A DNA stretch of 64,000 nucleotides from SVEL01 sp017381055 (GTDB lineage Bacteria > Bacillota > Clostridia > Lachnospirales > Lachnospiraceae): assembly GCA_036307185.1 (NCBI GenBank), contig JAXJYC010000048.1:53204-117203 (forward strand). The letters are read 5' to 3'. A program made the translations under genes and the position numbers. A model generated the notes under the pieces. It saw only the letters and a program-made list of their open reading frames with translations, had not been told where the DNA came from and did no database searches. Each line of letters begins with the position of its first letter. Positions within the stretch are counted from its first letter, which is position 1. This document shows, piece by piece, positions 1-10,122 of the stretch.

Positions 1-767
1 TCCACCTGTAAGTAATCATATTTTGATAAATACTCTCTATCTATAAACTCAAGTCTCTCCACTGGGTCCAAGTCACCATATAAATATATATAGCTGTTGG
101 ATGGATGATAATACTTTCTATGGAAATCCAAAAACTCCTCATAAGATAACTCTGGGATATACTGTGGATCACCACCAGACTCATAGCTATATTCATTATC
201 CGGGAATATAGTATGTCTAATATATCTATATAACACACTATCAGGCGACGAAAATGCACCCTTCATCTCATTATAAACTACACCACTTATAGTAAGCTCA
301 TCATCTATACTATCAAGCTTATAGCTCCAACCCTCCTGTAAGAAGATTTCTTTATGCTTATAAATATTTGGATGAAATACTGCGTCTAGATATACATCCA
401 TAAGATTATTAAAATCAGTATCATTGCAGCTAGCCACAGGATACATAGTCTTCATAGACGAAGTCATAGCATTTAAAAACGTATTAAGCGAGCCCTTAAC
501 AAGCTCTACAAATGGGTCCTTAACAGGAAACTTATCTGAACCACAAAGAACAGAATGCTCCATAATGTGAGGCACACCTGTATCATTAGAACAAGGAGTT
601 CTAAAGGCTATATTAAAAACCTTATTGTTATCATCATTAAGCAATAACGCCACCTTAGCCTTTGTTTTCTTATGAATAAGAAGACAACCAGTCGCATCTA
701 ATCCCTTAATATATTCCATATCCAGAAGGTCATAGCCTTCCAATTTTGACAAATCAATATTTTTCAT
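1..767 (-). CDS. M16C insulinase-type zinc metallopeptidase (partial, N-terminal part)
   Basis: The gene runs off the left edge; about 255 N-terminal residues are visible with no stop. It carries the inverted zinc motif HxxEH (HIMEH, about residues 67-71) in the context TGVPHIMEHSVLCGS, typical of the presequence-protease (Cym1/PreP) branch of M16, whose bacterial members are about 970 residues. These enzymes degrade peptides in a closed chamber and normally act in the cytoplasm in bacteria. No signal peptide is seen, and the start is the ATG at 767. The family call is firm; the substrate is unknown. Confidence 0.88.
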   Translation of the reverse strand, partial: MKNIDLSKLEGYDLLDMEYIKGLDATGCLLIHKKTKAKVALLLNDDNNKVFNIAFRTPCSNDTGVPHIMEHSVLCGSDKFPVKDPFVELVKGSLNTFLNAMTSSMKTMYPVASCNDTDFNNLMDVYLDAVFHPNIYKHKEIFLQEGWSYKLDSIDDELTISGVVYNEMKGAFSSPDSVLYRYIRHTIFPDNEYSYESGGDPQYIPELSYEEFLDFHRKYYHPSNSYIYLYGDLDPVERLEFIDREYLSKYDYLQV

Positions 768-898
768 TTTATTTAATCCTTTCGCTTGTTAGCTTTGATA
801 AAATCCGTAGTGGGATTCTTCATGGAATCTTTTCTATATACTAAGAAAATTTTAGACCAAAAGCCTTGAAAAATCAACTTAAATCAATATAAATCAGC

Positions 899-2575
899 TT
901 ACAATAAACTAATAATATGCTTTCGTAAGAGTAAAATTTTTGTAGGTACCACTGACAGCTGGTCTACACCTGCTTCTATAAGTTTTTCAGCAAATCTCAA
1001 CTGTCCCGCAAGCTCTCCGCACACAGAAACCTTGCAGCTGTTTTTATGTGCATTATCAACTACATTACTAATCATTTTAAAAAGTTCCTCATACTCCTTA
1101 TTAGTAAGGTTGACAAATCCCTGTGTTTCCCTGTCACAAGCAAAAGTATACTGTATCAAGTCATTAGTTCCAATGCTTACAAAATCCACTTCACTTGTAA
1201 GTACATCACTTAAAGCAACCGCCGAAGGCGTTTCAATCATTATACCCACTTCAATATTCTTAAATGTTTGACCTTCCCTTTCTAATTCATTTTTAACTTC
1301 TTCTAATATCTTTTGAATTTGACATACCTCATCTAAACAGCTAATCATAGGAAACATTACCTTCATATTACCATAAACTGCTGCCCTATAAATGGCCCTA
1401 AGCTGAGTTTTGAATATATCTATATTTTGCAATAACAAACTTATCCCACGTAAATCTATTATAGAATTTCTTTCTACACTAGACTTAATAAACTTAAGCT
1501 CCTTATCCATCCCCGCATCAAAGGTTCTTATCGTCAATGGCTTATCCCCCATCAATTTAGCAGCCTCCTTATATATTAGAAACTGCTCCTCCTCCGTAGG
1601 CGCCATCTCCCTATCCATATATAAAAGCTCACTTCTAAATAAACCAATTCCCTCTGCCCCGTTTTCAATGGCAGCTTTAATATCCCTAATGCACGATACA
1701 TTTGCCCATATGTTTATTTCTCTTCCATCCCTACATTTAACTTTAATATCTTTATACTTCTTTAAGTCATCTCTATCTTCTTTCATAGTATTAATAAATT
1801 TAATGTAGGCTTCTTTAATCTCGTCAGTTGGGTTAATAATCAATTCACCTTTTTCGCTGTCCAAAATCCCATACTCCCCTTCTCCTATATCAGAGATAGA
1901 ATCAACTATCAAAACAGGAATACCCAGGGTTCTTGCGATTATGGCAGCGTGAGAATTCTCACCACACTCCTTAGCGACAATACCTAATATTTTAGCTTGA
2001 CTATTACTTATTAACATCTCTGGTAAAACCTTATCAACTATAAGTATATGCGGCAAAGTATTATTTAATGACAAATTGTCTTTAATATTATCATTATGAT
2101 TGTTTTCCTTCATATCAACAATCTCTGATATAAGCTTATTAGCTACTTCCTCAATATCCCTCGCACGTTGTCTTATATAGTCATCTTCTAGTACTTCTAA
2201 GGTTGCCATAAAACTTCTAGACACCATATACACAGCATATTCTGCCGTATGTAGTTTTTCCCTTATATGGTTGCTTATAGCTTCAGTTAATTCTTCATCG
2301 CTAGCTACCAAGCTAAGTCCCTCAAAGATAGCAGCTATATCTTCATCATTCCTTATTCCAGAATTTAGCTCTGTTTTTTCGCACAATGATAAGTAGTGAT
2401 TTTTCACATGAATGGTTGCTTCTTTGTAAGTGTCCAATTCTCCTTGTAAATCATCACTATTGATTTCTTTATTTCTATTTTCAATTAGTTCTTTTATATC
2501 TATATAATCGGAATAAAAATTTATCGTTCCCATTGTTATTCCGCTAGATATAATTTCACCATTTATTTTTTTCAT
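899..2575 (-). CDS. ptsI: Phosphoenolpyruvate-protein phosphotransferase (PTS enzyme I)
   Basis: 558 residues, slightly short of the usual 570-575. Enzyme I takes phosphate from PEP and passes it to HPr in the cytoplasm. The phosphorylated histidine lies in NSHAAIIAR (His about 209). The PEP-binding arginines lie in LFRSE and IRTFDAG, the signature GTNDLIQYTFACDR is intact, and the active-site cysteine is in VCGELAG. The stretch after IRTFDAGMDKELKF is more divergent than usual: the NPxLGxRAIR motif reads NSIIDLRGIS. No HPr or EII gene is near, but 1-phosphofructokinase is 0.8 kb upstream, which fits fructose PTS metabolism. It has its own promoter and an AGGAG site before ATG 2575. Confidence 0.9.
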   Translation of the reverse strand: MKKINGEIISSGITMGTINFYSDYIDIKELIENRNKEINSDDLQGELDTYKEATIHVKNHYLSLCEKTELNSGIRNDEDIAAIFEGLSLVASDEELTEAISNHIREKLHTAEYAVYMVSRSFMATLEVLEDDYIRQRARDIEEVANKLISEIVDMKENNHNDNIKDNLSLNNTLPHILIVDKVLPEMLISNSQAKILGIVAKECGENSHAAIIARTLGIPVLIVDSISDIGEGEYGILDSEKGELIINPTDEIKEAYIKFINTMKEDRDDLKKYKDIKVKCRDGREINIWANVSCIRDIKAAIENGAEGIGLFRSELLYMDREMAPTEEEQFLIYKEAAKLMGDKPLTIRTFDAGMDKELKFIKSSVERNSIIDLRGISLLLQNIDIFKTQLRAIYRAAVYGNMKVMFPMISCLDEVCQIQKILEEVKNELEREGQTFKNIEVGIMIETPSAVALSDVLTSEVDFVSIGTNDLIQYTFACDRETQGFVNLTNKEYEELFKMISNVVDNAHKNSCKVSVCGELAGQLRFAEKLIEAGVDQLSVVPTKILLLRKHIISLL

Positions 2576-2620
2576 ACGCTTCTCCTATATAAGAAATTTC
2601 ACAGCTGTATACCTTTAAAG

Positions 2621-2649
2621 ATTATACCATATTTTCTCTATCAATACAA
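2621..2649 (-). promoter_or_regulatory. Promoter of ptsI
   Basis: On the minus strand, TTGTAT (2649-2644) and a perfect TATAAT (2626-2621) are separated by 17 bp, about 45 bp upstream of the ptsI start. This supports transcription independent of the lipoprotein and fruK genes. Confidence 0.65.
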
Positions 2650-2700
2650 AAACTAACTACTTTATATTCATATTATACAAATGAAAAATACACATAAAAG

Positions 2701-2757
2701 TAGCCCACAAACTGGCATATCAATATCAATATCAATATAACCAATTTGTGAGCTATT
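2701..2757 (-). terminator. Terminator-like hairpin after the lipoprotein gene
   Basis: A stem of about 15 bp (TAGCTCACAAATTGG pairing with CCAGTTTGTGGGCTA) is followed by ACTTTT on the minus strand. The loop contains a small tandem repeat of ATATTG. It lies just after the stop of the lipoprotein gene and before the ptsI promoter. Confidence 0.65.
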
Positions 2758-2761
2758 TTAC

Positions 2762-3370
2762 TTATTCTTCGCTACATAAGACAAAGATATCCTCACCTAT
2801 TTTTATGCTATTATCATTTAATATTTCACAATTATATGTTCCTGCCAAACTTGTAGCTATAAGCATATCGCCGTCAACAACATATGCATACTCGTTAGAG
2901 GCTGAAGCACCTTCAAAAACATATTTCATTGTTTGATTATCCTCTATCCAGAAATACGCTGCTGTTGTTTCAGAATAATATGTACCTACCTTTACTACCA
3001 TATTATTAGTATCTGATTTTTTGTACACAAACAATTCATCCTGTAACTTTAATGTTTGATCATCTACAATATCAATAACAACTTCTTCTGAAACTTCATT
3101 TGTAGCAATTAAATTATTTGCGTTTACCTCATATTTATACACATCCCCTGACATTCCCTCTTTTATCTTTTCTTCTTTTGCCAATACAAATTCTTTATGA
3201 TATACATCTAACATTATAAAAGAATTATCATTTTCGCTATAATAATTTCCTTTTTTTAAATCATATGTAGCAATCTCTTTAGAAGCATTTTCCTGCTTTT
3301 CTTTCGAATTACATCCCACCAACATCATTGCTATAATACAGATTACTATCATAATATATTTTTTCTTCAT
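2762..3370 (-). CDS. Small lipoprotein of unknown function
   Basis: 202 residues. A lysine start, a hydrophobic core and the lipobox LVGC (Cys about 20) mark a lipid-anchored extracytoplasmic protein. The mature part is hydrophilic and looks like repeated beta-strand units: KGNYYSENDNSFIML and VGTYYSETTAAYFWI resemble two copies of one fold, followed by a third related AGTYNCEI segment. I recognise no family. It starts at ATG 3370 after GGGAGGA and follows fruK by 32 bp, so it is probably cotranscribed with it. Confidence 0.8.
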   Translation of the reverse strand: MKKKYIMIVICIIAMMLVGCNSKEKQENASKEIATYDLKKGNYYSENDNSFIMLDVYHKEFVLAKEEKIKEGMSGDVYKYEVNANNLIATNEVSEEVVIDIVDDQTLKLQDELFVYKKSDTNNMVVKVGTYYSETTAAYFWIEDNQTMKYVFEGASASNEYAYVVDGDMLIATSLAGTYNCEILNDNSIKIGEDIFVLCSEE

Positions 3371-3402
3371 TATTTATCCTCCCTATCTTTGTCTTGACCC
3401 AC

Positions 3403-4305
3403 TTACACTACTTGTAGCACCCTATGTACCTCTTCTTTTGTAGCTAAATCCTCAGAAAATGCGCTTGCACTTCCAGTTGCCACAGATAACTTCAAGGCAT
3501 ATTCATAATCATTCTTTTCATAGTATCCTGCTAGAAATCCTGCCACCATAGAGTCTCCAGCTCCTACAGTATTTACTACCTTTCCATCTGGTGCCATCAT
3601 ATCATGAACTGCACCTTTCTCATCTACAAGAATTGCTCCATCCTTACCCATAGATACAAGTACATTTACTGCACCCATTTCCTTCAATTTCAAAGCACAT
3701 CTAACAATATCTTCTCTTGAATCAAGCTTAGTATTAAATATCTGTTCCAATTCAAAGTTATTAGGCTTTATAAGAAACGGTTTATACTTTAGGCAATTCA
3801 CTAGCAAATCGCCTGTTGCATCTACTACAATTTGTACACCATTATCTTTTAAACGTTCTAATATCCTACTGTATATATCATCTGGTAGCGAACTTGGTAC
3901 ACTGCCCGCAAGAACCAAAGTATCATCCGCTTTTAGTTTATCAAGCTTAGTGAATAATTCTATAACTTCAGCTTCGCTTATACTAGGACCATTTCCATTA
4001 ATCTCTGTTTCTGGCTCGCTCATAAGCTTCACATTTATTCGACTAAGTCCTTCTTTCAAAGCAACAAAATCTGTCTTGCAGCCACGTTCTTTTATGATAT
4101 CTTCTATATTTTTCCCTGTAAAACCAGCCACAAAACCAAGAGCTGTATTTTCTACACCTAGGTTCGTTAAAACCATAGACACATTAATACCCTTGCCGCC
4201 TGGAAGGATTTTCTCAGTTTTACTTCTATTAACCGAGCCCACTTCAAGGTTATCTATAGTCATTACATAATCCAAGGCCGGATTAAAGGTTATTGTGTAT
4301 ATCAT
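3403..4305 (-). CDS. fruK: 1-phosphofructokinase (PfkB family)
   Basis: 300 residues, the usual length. It phosphorylates fructose-1-phosphate to fructose-1,6-bisphosphate. The N-terminal TFNPALDYVM is typical of the FruK/LacC branch, GGKGINVS is the first PfkB signature, and NTVGAGDSMVAGF carries the catalytic Asp and anion hole. LacC (tagatose-6-phosphate kinase) is the main alternative. The FruK call is favoured by the nearby enzyme I, but the FruA transporter and FruR regulator are not adjacent. Start ATG 4305 follows AGGAGAG. Confidence 0.85.
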   Translation of the reverse strand: MIYTITFNPALDYVMTIDNLEVGSVNRSKTEKILPGGKGINVSMVLTNLGVENTALGFVAGFTGKNIEDIIKERGCKTDFVALKEGLSRINVKLMSEPETEINGNGPSISEAEVIELFTKLDKLKADDTLVLAGSVPSSLPDDIYSRILERLKDNGVQIVVDATGDLLVNCLKYKPFLIKPNNFELEQIFNTKLDSREDIVRCALKLKEMGAVNVLVSMGKDGAILVDEKGAVHDMMAPDGKVVNTVGAGDSMVAGFLAGYYEKNDYEYALKLSVATGSASAFSEDLATKEEVHRVLQVV

Positions 4306-4321
4306 ATTTTCTCTCCTATTA

Positions 4322-4353
4322 AACTGCCGTAGCAGAATTTTTCCACTACGGCA
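4322..4353 (-). terminator. Hairpin between the DUF2339-like gene and fruK
   Basis: Minus-strand stem TGCCGTAG / CTACGGCA lies just after the stop of the upstream membrane-protein gene, followed only by GTTTAAT. It could be a weak terminator or an attenuating hairpin ahead of fruK. Confidence 0.45.
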
Positions 4354-4359
4354 ATCTTA

Positions 4360-6558
4360 TTACTCTTTCATTTTCTTATCTAAATAATTGTAAGTCATAC
4401 TTATAGCAAAGCACAATATACCTGATACAAAGAAACTCAACGCATTTCCTAAAGTATTCTCATACTGTACGTCTATCATTAAAAGCTTAAATATACTGAG
4501 CATAGTAAGTCCTAAGCCGTAAATTCTTAAGTACTTATAATCGCCCTTAAAACCTACTAAAATAAGCAATATCGCTAACAGTAAACAACCAATACTCATT
4601 ATATAATTAGCAGCATCAAGAGAATTTAGCACCACAATTAAAAATAATGTAAACTTAACTCCAACATATAAATTGAGAGAGAGTTTTCCATCTTTTTGTT
4701 CAAGGGTACTCTTAGTCTTTAACATAAACGCTGCAAAGGCAACTAATATATTAATAAAGTGAATTACTGCAGAACCTCCATTACTTACTAATGTCAAGCC
4801 CCAACCCATAGCAACCAAATTAGCTATATTGAATATTATGTGATTTTCTTCTTTTTCGCTTGTGGCAAAATTGTAAGCAAAAAGAACTTTATAACATAAT
4901 ACATTAACCAAGAAGTAGCTTACATATACTACAGTCATTATGATTTCTTCTGTAGTATCTGCATGTCCAAAAATATCAGTTAACAAGCCGTAAGTATATA
5001 TTCCAACAAACAGTAATACCGCAACATTTAAAAAGCCTTTTTGTATTTTTTCATGCTGTTTCTTAAAATAGTACATACATCCATAAGCCACTGAAAGTAC
5101 AACAAGCATATAAATATAATGTATTATACCTTTATCATAGTCATGAACAAATAGATAAATATAAATCATTATCAAACTTATGACTTTATAGAAAAGCTGA
5201 TTTCTAACATATCCATATACTAATAAAGGTATAATCATAAGCCAAATAAAGCCATATGTATAAGCGGAACCATTCACAATAAGTCCGACAAATGCAATCA
5301 AAACACAAGTTGTAGATAATGTATTTAGACCACCCTGTAATTCGCTCTTCTTGAAGCTTATTACAAAGGTCATTATCATAGCTGACACATATACTACTAT
5401 TCCCCAAATAGCTTCATCTGGGACAATATAAGATGTTATCAACGCCATACAGATTATATGTACGGAAGTGAACGTTCCAAAACAAACTTGTTCTTTGTCT
5501 AATTTATGGCTCATAGATCCTACTATATTCAAAAGTAGTATTACACAAGCAATAATATGAACTATTGTCCCTTCCATTTCTGAAAATCTTTCGCATGCTG
5601 CTGTTATCACTATACTGCCAATTAACGCAAAGAAATGGTAGCAAAGGTTATCAAAATATTCTTCTTCGTAATTTACTAAGTAGAATATCGCTGATGTTAT
5701 TCCATAGAAAACAAGTAATGCTATAAACTTAGTAGTATCTCGTTCTTCCAAACATAAAAGACAACCAAATATAGTTGCAATTAATATTCCTATTTCACCA
5801 ATAACTTGGAATATATAATTCTTATTTTTAGCGAATATACATACCAAGCAGCCCCAAAATGCTATTAAAACATATAAAGGTATATCTCCTAGCACTTTAA
5901 AATATATATTGCTGAGCAACAATGAAATAAATAATGCTCCAAGTCCGCATCCTGTAAGAGATATATTAAACTTATTATCTTTATCCTTGTTTAATCTATA
6001 TGCTCCTATACCTAAAAATGCACCACTTACTATATACATTATAGCCATCTTCGCGCCATCTCCAAGCATAGGCAACAATAAAGTAGCAAACAGAATAATA
6101 CTAATAAATATAAGTACCGACGCAGCAATTCCCATAAACGACTTACCAAATGTTTTCTCAAAATCGCTTTCCCCATTATATTGAGTTTGATTTATCGGTG
6201 TTTGTTTTACTGGCGTTTGTACTACTGATGATTGTACTGCTGGCATTTGCACTGCTGGTTTTGGTCCTGCTTGTGCAGCCACTCTAGGTACCGACATTTC
6301 TGGCACCGGCCTATTATTCACTGGCTGATTATTCACCGATTCATTAATTACCGACTGCTGTGAGCTTGCACATTTTCTCTTCATATAATCAATCTGACCT
6401 GACATATGCTGAAGCTCTATCTCAAGTGTCGCTAACTTACGCTTTATAAACTCTGACTCTGGATTATTTATCTCTCTTGTCATATTTACGAGCATTCGTC
6501 TATCCTCAAGTATTCTATCCTCAAGAATCAACAATTCATTAAGTCTACTTTGTTCCAA
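4360..6558 (-). CDS. DUF2339-like polytopic membrane protein
   Basis: About 732 residues from the preferred start. The N-terminal 70 residues are a charged helical segment that looks coiled-coil (LILEDRILEDRRMLVNM), followed by a Pro/Gln/Val-rich linker (about 75-125) with repeated VQ and PVKQTP units. The rest is about 20 short membrane helices. That architecture matches the predicted membrane protein family DUF2339, of unknown function. An in-frame TTG lies upstream at 6576, but GGGGTGG sits just before the TTG at 6558, so I prefer the latter. It probably belongs with fruK only by proximity. Confidence 0.7.
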   Translation of the reverse strand: MEQSRLNELLILEDRILEDRRMLVNMTREINNPESEFIKRKLATLEIELQHMSGQIDYMKRKCASSQQSVINESVNNQPVNNRPVPEMSVPRVAAQAGPKPAVQMPAVQSSVVQTPVKQTPINQTQYNGESDFEKTFGKSFMGIAASVLIFISIILFATLLLPMLGDGAKMAIMYIVSGAFLGIGAYRLNKDKDNKFNISLTGCGLGALFISLLLSNIYFKVLGDIPLYVLIAFWGCLVCIFAKNKNYIFQVIGEIGILIATIFGCLLCLEERDTTKFIALLVFYGITSAIFYLVNYEEEYFDNLCYHFFALIGSIVITAACERFSEMEGTIVHIIACVILLLNIVGSMSHKLDKEQVCFGTFTSVHIICMALITSYIVPDEAIWGIVVYVSAMIMTFVISFKKSELQGGLNTLSTTCVLIAFVGLIVNGSAYTYGFIWLMIIPLLVYGYVRNQLFYKVISLIMIYIYLFVHDYDKGIIHYIYMLVVLSVAYGCMYYFKKQHEKIQKGFLNVAVLLFVGIYTYGLLTDIFGHADTTEEIIMTVVYVSYFLVNVLCYKVLFAYNFATSEKEENHIIFNIANLVAMGWGLTLVSNGGSAVIHFINILVAFAAFMLKTKSTLEQKDGKLSLNLYVGVKFTLFLIVVLNSLDAANYIMSIGCLLLAILLILVGFKGDYKYLRIYGLGLTMLSIFKLLMIDVQYENTLGNALSFFVSGILCFAISMTYNYLDKKMKE

Positions 6559-6680
6559 AAAAACCACCCCTTTCAATATTTGGATTCAAAATAAACGTCC
6601 TTGCTATTATACCATAATTCTCATTTTTATACTATATATCTTTATACCTAGTTTCTTATACAAGAACCTTCCTATATGAT

Positions 6681-6707
6681 AAAAAGCCCGTTTTATAACG
6701 GGCTTTT
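6681..6707 (-). terminator. Terminator of the tig-clpP-clpX cluster
   Basis: AAAAGCCCGTT pairs with AACGGGCTTTT around a short loop and runs into a T tract on the minus strand, 16 bp after the clpX stop codon. Confidence 0.85.
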
Positions 6708-6722
6708 ATACTATCTAATTCC

Positions 6723-7976
6723 TTATGCAAGCTTTGACTTCTTTGTCTTAAGCTCTGGCTTTGCATTATTCTCAACTGAATCCTTAGTAATAGTACAACC
6801 GATAATGTCATCATCTGATGGTACCTCATACATAACATCCATCATAACATCCTCTACTACTGCTCTAAGTCCTCTAGCGCCTGTCTTACGCTCAAATGAA
6901 CGCTGTGCTATAGCTTCTAAGGCTTCGTCTTCAAATTCAAGCTCTACGCCATCTAATTCAAGAAGCTTCTGATACTGCTTAACAATAGCATTCTTTGGCT
7001 CCTTAAGTATTCTTACTAAGTCTTCCTTCTTAAGCTTATCAAGAGCTACTGTTACAGGAACACGTCCAATAAATTCTGGAATAAGACCAAACTTTACAAG
7101 ATCCTGTGGCATTGTCTTCTTGAACATTTCTGCCTCGTCTATGTCAGCACCTGATGATACAACTGCATTGAAGCCAATAGACTTCTTATCAAGTCTTGTC
7201 TCTACAATCTTCTCAAGTCCGTCAAAAGCTCCACCGCAGATAAATAAAATATTAGTTGTATCTATCTGTATAAGCTCCTGATGTGGATGCTTTCTTCCAC
7301 CCTGTGGTGGAACTGAAGCAACTGTTCCTTCAAGAATCTTTAAAAGCGCCTGCTGAACACCTTCACCAGATACATCTCTAGTAATTGATACGTTCTCTGA
7401 CTTCTTAGTAATCTTATCTATCTCATCAATATAGATAATTCCATACTGTGCTCTCTCAATATCATAATCTGCTGCCTGGATAACCTTAAGCAAGATATTC
7501 TCAACGTCTTCACCTACGTAACCAGCTTCTGTAAGCGCTGTAGCATCTGCGATAGCAAATGGTACATTAAGAAGCTTTGCAAGTGTCTGTGCAAGATATG
7601 TCTTACCCGAACCTGTTGGACCAAGCATAAGAATATTACTCTTCTGAAGCTCAACATCAAGGCTCTTATTAGACATTACTCTCTTGTAATGGTTATAAAC
7701 AGCTACTGCTAATACCTTCTTAGCGTCGTCCTGTCCAATAACATACTCATCTAAAAATTCCTTAATCTCCTTTGGTTTAAGAAGATTAATACCTAAATCC
7801 TCTGCTGAATCCTCATAGGCTTCAAATTCTTCTTCAAGAATCTCCGCACATGTATCTATACATTCATCACAAATATGTGCACCCTCATGACCTGCTATAA
7901 GTCTTCTAACCTGAGAGCTTGTTTTTCCACAAAATGAGCAACGAAGCTTCTTAGGTTCATCTATTCTATTTGCCAT
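6723..7976 (-). CDS. clpX: ATP-dependent Clp protease ATP-binding subunit ClpX
   Basis: 417 residues, normal length. It unfolds substrates and feeds them to ClpP. It has an N-terminal C4 zinc domain (Cys 13, 16, 36, 39), Walker A GPTGSGKT (about 119-126), Walker B IIYIDEID, pore loop GYVGED and the ClpP-docking IGF loop (KKSIGFN). It follows clpP by 20 bp in the standard tig-clpP-clpX order, and is terminated by the hairpin at 6681. A second, divergent ClpX lies at 55.4 kb. Confidence 0.97.
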   Translation of the reverse strand: MANRIDEPKKLRCSFCGKTSSQVRRLIAGHEGAHICDECIDTCAEILEEEFEAYEDSAEDLGINLLKPKEIKEFLDEYVIGQDDAKKVLAVAVYNHYKRVMSNKSLDVELQKSNILMLGPTGSGKTYLAQTLAKLLNVPFAIADATALTEAGYVGEDVENILLKVIQAADYDIERAQYGIIYIDEIDKITKKSENVSITRDVSGEGVQQALLKILEGTVASVPPQGGRKHPHQELIQIDTTNILFICGGAFDGLEKIVETRLDKKSIGFNAVVSSGADIDEAEMFKKTMPQDLVKFGLIPEFIGRVPVTVALDKLKKEDLVRILKEPKNAIVKQYQKLLELDGVELEFEDEALEAIAQRSFERKTGARGLRAVVEDVMMDVMYEVPSDDDIIGCTITKDSVENNAKPELKTKKSKLA

Positions 7977-7996
7977 ATAGCTTCACTCCTAACCTA

Positions 7997-8599
7997 TTAG
8001 TTTTCTGTATTATCAGTAGGTCTCTTCTCTACAATCTTATCAATAAGACCATAAGCTACTGCTTCCTCTGCGCTCATCCAGTTATCTCTATCTGTATCAT
8101 TAGCAACTTCTTCAACTGTCTTTCCACAGTTATCAGCTATCATCTGATTTAACTTCTGCTTTGTCTTTAAGATATGCTTAGCAGCGATTTCGATTTCTGT
8201 TGCCTGACCCTGAGCACCACCAAGTGGCTGATGAATCATAATCTCAGCGTTTGGAAGAGCATATCTCTTACCCTTAGCACCACCTGCTAAAAGGAATGCT
8301 CCCATACTAGCTGCCATACCGATACAAATCGTAGATACATCACACTTAATGTACTGCATTGTATCATAGATAGCCATACCAGCTGTAACTGAACCACCCG
8401 GGCTATTAATATATAAACTAATATCCTTAGTGCTATCCTCTGATTCAAGGAAAAGAAGCTGTGCAACAACTAAGCTAGCTGTTGTCTCATTTACTTCCTC
8501 ACCAAGGAAAATGATTCTATCCTTTAAAAGTCTTGAATAAATGTCGTATGAACGTTCTCCTCTACTTGTCTGTTCGATGACATATGGTACTAAACTCAT
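7997..8599 (-). CDS. clpP: ATP-dependent Clp protease proteolytic subunit ClpP
   Basis: 200 residues from the chosen start, the normal ClpP length. Catalytic Ser98 (GMAASMG), His123 (MIHQPLGG) and Asp172 (TDRDNWMS) are all present. The reading frame extends 21 codons further upstream, but AAGGTG is properly spaced from ATG 8599 and MSLVPYVIEQTSRGER is the canonical N terminus, so I take that start. It forms the barrel partnered by ClpX and ClpC. Confidence 0.96.
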   Translation of the reverse strand: MSLVPYVIEQTSRGERSYDIYSRLLKDRIIFLGEEVNETTASLVVAQLLFLESEDSTKDISLYINSPGGSVTAGMAIYDTMQYIKCDVSTICIGMAASMGAFLLAGGAKGKRYALPNAEIMIHQPLGGAQGQATEIEIAAKHILKTKQKLNQMIADNCGKTVEEVANDTDRDNWMSAEEAVAYGLIDKIVEKRPTDNTEN

Positions 8600-8684
8600 G
8601 CTATACACCTTACCTTTCTCTCTATTAAATGCCCCAAACGGACCTAAGTCCATTCGAGGCATATAAATTACAAATTTATTCTAC

Positions 8685-9968
8685 TTATTTGCTCTCAGCA
8701 ATGATAAGCTCAGCAGCCTTAGAAACTGCGATATCCTTCTTCATAGCTTCCTTCTCATTATCAGAAACGATTTCCTTAAGCTTAGCAATATCCATCTGAT
8801 ACATAGATGCCATTGTCTCAAGCTCCTTCTCGATATCCTCTTCTGTAATCTCGAAAGCTTCCTTAGCAGCGATTGCTTCAAGTACAAGTCTTACCTGAAT
8901 TCTCTTAAGAGCCTGTGGCTTCATCTGCTCCTTCATAGCATCCATTGTCATACCTGTGAACTGCATGTACTGATCAAATGAAAGACCCTGAGATGCGATT
9001 CTGTTAGCGAACTCTCTAACCATCTGATCCTGCTGTGTCTCGATCATAGCCTCTGGAATATCCATCTTAGAATTAGCGATGATAGCATCGATAAGCTTCT
9101 CTTCCTTCTCATTCTTAGCAACCTTCTCAGCCTTCTCAACGAGCTTAGCCTTGATATCTTCCTTGTACTCTGCAAGTGTATCAAAATCAGAAACGTCCTG
9201 AGCGAAATCATCATCTAACGCTGGAAGCTCCTTAACCTTAATCTCCTTAATTGTTACCTTGAAGAGTGCTGGCTTACCCTTTAACTCTTCTGCATGGTAC
9301 TCTTCTGGGAATGTAACGTTAACTTCTACTTCGTCACCAATGTTCTTACCGATTAACTGCTCTTCAAATGTATCGATGAATGAATGAGAACCAATTGTTA
9401 AAGCGTAATCTGTTCCCTTTCCACCTTCGAATGCAACACCATCAACAAATCCTTCGAAATCGATTGTAGCGATATCGCCATCAGCAACTGGTCTATCTTC
9501 TACAGGAACTGTTCTAGCCTGCTCCTCCTGAGCCTTCTTAAGCTCAGCCTCAACGTCCTCATCCTTGATCTCTGGTACAGAAACCTCTACCTGGATTCCC
9601 TTGTACTCACCAAGCTCAACCTCTGGCTTTGTAGCAACAACAGCTGTAAAGATGAAAGACTTGCCCTTCTCAATCTGTACAACGTCGATTTCTGGCTGAG
9701 AAACGATCTCGATATCCTTACACTCAGCAACTTCCTTAGAGTAAGCTTCTGGGATGATGATATTTGCAGCATCCTCATAGAAAACGCCTACGCCATACAT
9801 CTTCTCGATCATCTGACGTGGAGCCTTACCTTTTCTAAATCCCTGAATGTTCATCTTACCTTTATTCTTCTGATAAGCCTTCTCGATAGCTGCGTCAAAT
9901 TCTTCTGCAGATACTTCGATTGTAAGCTTTGCCATATTCTTCTCTAACTTTTCTACCTGTAAACTCAT
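8685..9968 (-). CDS. tig: Trigger factor (ribosome-associated chaperone and peptidyl-prolyl isomerase)
   Basis: 427 residues, standard length. The ribosome-binding signature GFRKGKAPR lies at 43-51, followed by the FKBP-like isomerase domain (about 150-250: DGDIATIDFEGFVDG) and the helical chaperone arms. It binds nascent chains at the ribosome exit. First gene of the tig-clpP-clpX cluster; ATG 9968 follows AAGGAGG. Codon use is strongly biased, as expected for an abundant protein. Confidence 0.97.
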   Translation of the reverse strand: MSLQVEKLEKNMAKLTIEVSAEEFDAAIEKAYQKNKGKMNIQGFRKGKAPRQMIEKMYGVGVFYEDAANIIIPEAYSKEVAECKDIEIVSQPEIDVVQIEKGKSFIFTAVVATKPEVELGEYKGIQVEVSVPEIKDEDVEAELKKAQEEQARTVPVEDRPVADGDIATIDFEGFVDGVAFEGGKGTDYALTIGSHSFIDTFEEQLIGKNIGDEVEVNVTFPEEYHAEELKGKPALFKVTIKEIKVKELPALDDDFAQDVSDFDTLAEYKEDIKAKLVEKAEKVAKNEKEEKLIDAIIANSKMDIPEAMIETQQDQMVREFANRIASQGLSFDQYMQFTGMTMDAMKEQMKPQALKRIQVRLVLEAIAAKEAFEITEEDIEKELETMASMYQMDIAKLKEIVSDNEKEAMKKDIAVSKAAELIIAESK

Positions 9969-10032
9969 TTTAATATTCCTCCTTAATGATAAATTATGCT
10001 TAAAATATCAATAAGCATAATAACATTAGATT

Positions 10033-10061
10033 ACTATACCACAGATTTTATTTGTTGTCAT
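10033..10061 (-). promoter_or_regulatory. Likely promoter of tig
   Basis: Minus-strand ATGACA (10061-10056) and TATAGT (10038-10033) are spaced 17 bp apart, about 65 bp upstream of the tig start and outside the adjacent giant palindrome. Confidence 0.5.
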
Positions 10062-10122
10062 CAAAATTCTTGTCATATTACATAAATTTTCCACAAACCA
10101 CTACACCAACACTCATATAATA